Positions 59,859 to 64,000 of a stretch of DNA of 64,000 nt are shown one piece after another. Origin of the DNA: a virus. The notes under the pieces were generated by a model, which saw only the letters and a list, made by a program, of their open reading frames with translations, did not search any database and was not told the origin of the DNA. The DNA is taken from IMG/VR virus record IMGVR_UViG_3300036846_000743, positions 62,001-126,000 of that record. One strand, given 5' to 3'. How positions within the stretch are numbered: the first letter of the stretch is position 1; every line of letters starts with the position of its first letter. A program made the translations under genes and the position numbers.

Positions 59859-62800
59859 TCAACCGTACCGGCCGCTGTTCAGCGACCAGTACGTTTTGTC
59901 CTCTCTTTTGCAGTAGACGATATGGTTGGGGACTGTGACGCAGTAAACGTCACCCGAATAGTCGACCATCCTTTCTTCGTTCGCCTCGTAGATCCCGATC
60001 CGGCCATGTTTGAACCAAGGACGCAAATGCTTCCGATTGACACGACCCCGCCAATGCGGCTGTTTCTGCCAGTTATCCGTCCGCTCCGTCCGTTTGAGCG
60101 TCACGGCCCAGCCTAGTTTCAAGCAAATGATCTGGATATCGACAGCTAGCTGTTCAGACGAAGAACCGTATTCCCATGCATCGCCTTGATGACCATCGCC
60201 GGCCATGTAAGCGTCAAAGAAAATGCGGAGCTGCCGCGGGCACAACTCCTGAACGTAGTCTGGAATGTACTTGGTATAGCTATCGCCTAACAGCGCCAGA
60301 ACCCCGTAGAGCCATTTGCTGGTAATCTCGAACCGCTGATCGTCGCTATTGTAGGTGAAACGAATCCCTAGCCGAACTAGGCTATCGTAGATCGCTTGCC
60401 AGTGCGGTGAGTTACGGAACTGGGCAATCTTCACCTTGAAGCTACCATTGGCCTTATTGTAGTCGCACCAACCTTCAGCCAAGTAATAGCCCAGAAACTC
60501 GAGCCAGTCGTCCATTCGGACCTGCTCATAATACTGCTCGCGCGATGTGTATTGCGCGTATGGCTCGAACTTGATCCATTCTTGCTCGATGCCAATCCAG
60601 CGGCAGTCTTTCTTGAAATTCCATTCGCCTTTCGACTCGTAAAATGCCTGTGCCGTGATCGGCTGATAGGACTTGCCTGGCCGTGCTACCCAGAGTCGGT
60701 GCTCGGGCGTGACCAGCATGTTGATGTGCTTGGTGTTCAGGTAGTACATCAATCCATCATGACGATACCGATGCAGATGAGTCGGCTGCTGATATTCCAG
60801 CGCATCCGTCTCAGGGTTGAGAGTTGTCAGCTCGTCATCGGTCACAACCTCCGCAACCGGTTTCCAACCCCGACGGGTCAGAAGCCAGGTCGCCGGGTCG
60901 TAGCACATCTTGTCGCCGACTTCCATGGGGTTCAGGCTCTTGACCGAGACCACGATACCCTTGGGCGTCTTCTCGACGTCGGTAACTTCGCCAGGTGCAT
61001 GATGGTTCCAGGTCTCAGAGTGATCGGCCCACGCCGCTTGCCGGCCCCGGGAGAGCGACCCGTGGGTCCGCTCGCGTTCCTTGACGGCCAGGATCAGCGG
61101 ATCGCCGTGATTGACGATCGTGCCCGGCCTGACCACGCCCTCGTCGTCAATGGTATCAAGCATCTTGCGGTCGAATACACCTGGAAAAGTCGCGATGTGG
61201 GCGCTCTTGCCCGGCTTGACCTCGCCGTCGTGCTCGAGCGAGTGCTGATACATGTGCTCCGAGGAGAACCGCTTGGCCATCGCCTCGCTGATGACGATCG
61301 CGTCCTCGAAGTTCAGGCCGCGGAAGGGGATGTAGGCCGTGCGGGCGTTCTGACCCAGGGCCGATACACCGTGTTCGTCGGTGTAGTTGGACCTGGCCAG
61401 CAGGCTGCCGGCAGCGATCCGGTCGCCAGGCTTGACTACCGGAGTCTGGTGAATATAGGTTTTCCGGTTGTAAGGATAGTTCACGTAAAGCTCGTGCTCG
61501 CGGGGCTTGCCGTCGTCGCCCTGGACGGTGATCTTGCCGTCCTCCACCCTGGTGACGATACCGGGAGCGTCACTGTGCATGGCGCCGAAATGCCGGCCAT
61601 AGCGGGACTCGTAACTGTCACCCTGGCTCCCCCTGACGCCGGCCTGCACCAGCGGGGCCTGGGGATCCTTCACCGGCAGGGCCTGGGTGATCATGCGGCC
61701 GGCCATGACCTCACGCTGCCCCTTGACGGTCGACTTCATCGGCACCAGGTTCGAGATCGAGCTGAAGGCATCGTCCATGTTGGGCAGCTCGTACTGGACC
61801 TGGTTCCGCGGCACGTCGCGGGTCTTGCCGCCGGCCAGCGCCGAGACGTAGGGCTTGACCGTCTGTAGCTCGCCCGGAAAGGCAATCACCGAGTCGGTCA
61901 GGTCCTGCGCGCTGCGGTGTTCGAGCCGGCCAGTACGCACGTTGCGAAACGGCGCGTAGAGCCGGCCGTCGGCCCCCTTGAATGTCCCCTGGGCCACACG
62001 GCCGTCGACACCGGCATGAAAGCTCTCCGGGGTGACCAGGGGATCGATCAGGCCGAAGTGCGACGGCTGAACGTTGCGAGCTTCGGCGGGGATTGCATCA
62101 AGCGAAGGAATCCCTCCAGTGCCCAGCCGGCTGACCCGGGCCTGCTGGTCGAAGATCATGGCCGGGTTAATTCCCTCGGTGGGCTGGCCCAGGCCGCTGG
62201 ACTGGATAGCGGCGTTGATATTCCGGGTCAGTAACTCGGCCGGGATGTGCTTGAGGCTCCCGGTCATGGACGCTTTCCAGAGGACCTTGCCCAGAAGCAT
62301 GCGGTCCTTGCCGACCCGCTCGGATAACAGATCTTCGGGACCCATGGCGTACATGTAGGCCAGGTGATCACGGTCATCGGGTTCTGCTTCTTGTTTGTTT
62401 ATCGCAGCCAGTTTCCTGGTGGTATCCAGCATCTGATCCAGCGAGACCTTGTCGTACGGCTTACCGAGGGTCCGCCTGGTGACCTCTGGGTCGAGCTTCA
62501 TGGCCTCGAACGCTTCGCGGACTTCCTGCTCCTGGGTCTTGGTCGGATCAGGTTTGCGAACCAACCGGCTATGCAGCTTACCGATGACCGATGGATCATC
62601 CTTGAGCATGTTGGGCTGGTAGAGATCACCCCAGGCTTCGCGAAGCTGCTTGTCGCTGGCCCCCATGGCATGGAGCAAGGACGTCAAGGGCATCTTGGAC
62701 TGACCGACTTTGAGGCGGAACACGCCGGTCTCGGGCTCCATGAAGATCCGGTGCGCGGCACCCTGGCCGGGCATGACGTTCACATGGGCTTCGAGTTCGC

Positions 62801-63329
62801 CGTTGGCCTGGCGGCGAGTAAAGACGCCGGGCCGGAGCCTGAGCTGGTGAGCCAGCGTATATTCGGACCCATTCTGGATAAAAGTCCCGTGATCGGTCAG
62901 GTACGGGATCGTAGCCACGGTGGATCGTTTCTGATCGATGACCGCGCCGGTCGCGTTATCACGCAGCGTCCAGGTGCCCCGGAGCCGGGCCCCCAGACTG
63001 CGGCCTCCCAGGATGGCCTTCTTCCAGTCGGCCTTGCCGTACCGCTGCGCGCCTTCATAGCCGACGTCGTCAAGGGTCAGGGTGTGTCGCTGGTTCGAGA
63101 CCGGCGGGATCTTGCCAGCTGCCTCCTTGACGCGATCGAAGATCCGGCTCCGGATCGCGGCCGCATCGCCAAAGGCACGAAGGCCGGCCGGAGCGTGTGC
63201 CGGCAAGGCGGGTGATCGCTCAACACCCTGTTCCTTGTGCGTGCCGTCGTTGATCCTGCCGTCGCCGTCACCGTCTCGCGGGACGCTGGACAGCGATCCC
63301 AGGGCCGACTCTGCCAGAACGCTAGGCAC
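59859..63329 (-). CDS. RNA polymerase beta subunit (N-terminal part) with intein
   Basis: 1156 residues from GTG 63329, chosen because AGGAGGG lies just upstream and right after the previous TAA; a longer frame to 63458 overlaps the preceding gene. Conserved beta elements in order: NGSEYTLAHQLRLRPGVF (about 153-170), RDVPRNQVQYELPNMDDAFS (about 505), GQNARTAYIPFRGLNFEDAI (about 660-690) and GDKM (805-808). An intein (809-1151) follows GDKM, then SGRYG and a stop. The normal beta sequence after GDKM would run SGRYG...GDKGVVS, which is found in another frame of the next gene. Near residues 19-30, DGDGDGRINDGT looks like a calcium-binding loop. Core catalytic subunit of a phage RNA polymerase. 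Confidence 0.95.
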   Translation of the reverse strand: MPSVLAESALGSLSSVPRDGDGDGRINDGTHKEQGVERSPALPAHAPAGLRAFGDAAAIRSRIFDRVKEAAGKIPPVSNQRHTLTLDDVGYEGAQRYGKADWKKAILGGRSLGARLRGTWTLRDNATGAVIDQKRSTVATIPYLTDHGTFIQNGSEYTLAHQLRLRPGVFTRRQANGELEAHVNVMPGQGAAHRIFMEPETGVFRLKVGQSKMPLTSLLHAMGASDKQLREAWGDLYQPNMLKDDPSVIGKLHSRLVRKPDPTKTQEQEVREAFEAMKLDPEVTRRTLGKPYDKVSLDQMLDTTRKLAAINKQEAEPDDRDHLAYMYAMGPEDLLSERVGKDRMLLGKVLWKASMTGSLKHIPAELLTRNINAAIQSSGLGQPTEGINPAMIFDQQARVSRLGTGGIPSLDAIPAEARNVQPSHFGLIDPLVTPESFHAGVDGRVAQGTFKGADGRLYAPFRNVRTGRLEHRSAQDLTDSVIAFPGELQTVKPYVSALAGGKTRDVPRNQVQYELPNMDDAFSSISNLVPMKSTVKGQREVMAGRMITQALPVKDPQAPLVQAGVRGSQGDSYESRYGRHFGAMHSDAPGIVTRVEDGKITVQGDDGKPREHELYVNYPYNRKTYIHQTPVVKPGDRIAAGSLLARSNYTDEHGVSALGQNARTAYIPFRGLNFEDAIVISEAMAKRFSSEHMYQHSLEHDGEVKPGKSAHIATFPGVFDRKMLDTIDDEGVVRPGTIVNHGDPLILAVKERERTHGSLSRGRQAAWADHSETWNHHAPGEVTDVEKTPKGIVVSVKSLNPMEVGDKMCYDPATWLLTRRGWKPVAEVVTDDELTTLNPETDALEYQQPTHLHRYRHDGLMYYLNTKHINMLVTPEHRLWVARPGKSYQPITAQAFYESKGEWNFKKDCRWIGIEQEWIKFEPYAQYTSREQYYEQVRMDDWLEFLGYYLAEGWCDYNKANGSFKVKIAQFRNSPHWQAIYDSLVRLGIRFTYNSDDQRFEITSKWLYGVLALLGDSYTKYIPDYVQELCPRQLRIFFDAYMAGDGHQGDAWEYGSSSEQLAVDIQIICLKLGWAVTLKRTERTDNWQKQPHWRGRVNRKHLRPWFKHGRIGIYEANEERMVDYSGDVYCVTVPNHIVYCKREDKTYWSLNSGRYG
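59877..60905 (-). other. Intein with LAGLIDADG endonuclease in RNAP beta
   Basis: 343 residues, inserted between GDKM and SGRYG. Block A starts with Cys (CYDPATWLLTRRGWKPVAEV). Block B is LNTKHINMLVTPEHRLWV with the TxxH histidine. Two dodecapeptide motifs, LGYYLAEGW (intein 138-146) and FFDAYMAGDG (229-238), define a LAGLIDADG homing endonuclease. Block F is VYCVTVPNHIVY. The end is SLN with the splice-site Asn and +1 Ser. The penultimate residue is Leu rather than the usual His, which splicing-active inteins sometimes tolerate. Confidence 0.9.
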
Positions 63330-63339
63330 AGGGCCCTCC

Positions 63340-64000
63340 TTACTTGGGGTGCGGCTGTACCAGTTGCTGTCCAGCGACGCGGCCCAGCGATCCAGCCAGG
63401 CTGGGTAATTGCGGCGGGGACGGCTCTGCCGGCTTCTCGGGCTTCGCCGGCTTGCCATCGGTCGGCGTCATGAGCCGGTTCCAGACGGCCATCTGATTGG
63501 CCTTGATCCGGTTCAGGAATTGGTCGGCCGCCTGGCCGACACTGGCGTGCTTCTCTTTCTTCGCCGGCTCCTCGTCTGGTTCCTTCCTGGCCCCGAACGC
63601 ACGGTGCCAGATCGACGGCTTCGGCCGCATGATCGGTGTCGGCATCGGGATCGCCATGATCGGGCTCGGGGCCTGCTCGGCAATCTGGGCCTGCCGCCGC
63701 TTCACTGCCTCCTCGACGGCCTTGTCCTCGGCCGTTGATCTGGCCCAGTGATAACCACCCAGGCCGGCACCCAGCATGAGGCCGCCGCCCAGCGTCAGGG
63801 CACCACCCATAAGCGGACCGTACCAGCCTTCTGCCTGCTTCTCGTAGAGACTGGCCAGCACATCGAGCGAGCTGGGCTTCGGATCTGCCGAAGCCAGCTT
63901 GCGCCGGCCGGCCAGCGCACTCTCGTAGCCCTTGCGCGCCTCTTCCAGCTCACTCTCCTGCTCGGCCGTCCGGGTCTTGTCGAGCAGATAGTCAGTCAGC
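63340..64000 (-). CDS. Partial Gly-rich transmembrane protein (5' end beyond window)
   Basis: The frame is open to base 64000 with no start seen, so the N-terminus is missing; about 219 residues are visible. An upstream helical, charged segment (LDKTRTAEQESELEEARKGY, then KLASADPKPSSLDVLASLYE) precedes one glycine-rich hydrophobic stretch (GPLMGGALTLGGGLMLGAGL, about 24 residues), a helical K/E region and a Pro-rich C-terminus. Stop 63340, 10 bp before the beta start. Probably a virion-internal or membrane-associated protein like the 367-residue one at 46309. Confidence 0.55.
   Translation of the reverse strand, partial: LTDYLLDKTRTAEQESELEEARKGYESALAGRRKLASADPKPSSLDVLASLYEKQAEGWYGPLMGGALTLGGGLMLGAGLGGYHWARSTAEDKAVEEAVKRRQAQIAEQAPSPIMAIPMPTPIMRPKPSIWHRAFGARKEPDEEPAKKEKHASVGQAADQFLNRIKANQMAVWNRLMTPTDGKPAKPEKPAEPSPPQLPSLAGSLGRVAGQQLVQPHPK

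Overview
This window looks like part of the genome of a large contractile-tailed bacteriophage (myovirus type, probably of jumbo size). Essentially every gene lies on the minus strand in one tightly packed array, with many ATGA and TGATG start/stop overlaps and clear GGAGG-type ribosome binding sites. The DNA is GC-rich. I see no tRNA, rRNA, IS element or CRISPR array. The sequence does not identify the host. Terminase and an assured portal are not recognisable here.

Transcription runs from right to left. (1) At 54.4-64 kb is a phage-encoded multisubunit RNA polymerase. The beta subunit (59859-63329) carries an intein at the conserved GDKM site. The next gene (57827-59815) holds the rest of beta fused to the N-terminal half of beta-prime, including the catalytic DFDGD loop. 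The C-terminal half of beta-prime (54389-56392) has the bridge helix and trigger loop, and is separated from the N-terminal half by about 1.4 kb of other sequence. Beta and the beta/beta-prime fusion appear to be joined by a +1 reading-frame change right after the intein. (2) At 40.3-54.3 kb is the head module: candidate prohead protease, a probable scaffold or core protein, the likely major capsid protein, a decoration-type protein, several large virion proteins of unknown role, and an HNH endonuclease. (3) At 26.6-40.3 kb is an appendage and accessory region. It holds a glycosyltransferase-methyltransferase fusion, another HNH endonuclease, several beta-rich appendage proteins, and a 1971-residue protein built from about 85 copies of a 14-16 residue HTTD repeat around a LamG-like domain. 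(4) At 1-26.6 kb is the neck, tail and baseplate module: neck proteins, large sheath, tube, spike, chaperone-like pair, tape measure, hub, J-like wedge and further baseplate or fibre proteins. A sigma-70-like factor gene sits inside it.

Together the genes describe a phage that brings its own transcription machinery (polymerase core plus a sigma-like specificity factor) alongside the complete tail and most of the head. The only credible plus-strand unit is a tiny one (a 32-residue membrane peptide followed by tandem hairpins and a U-rich tract) in the 370-bp gap inside the polymerase locus.
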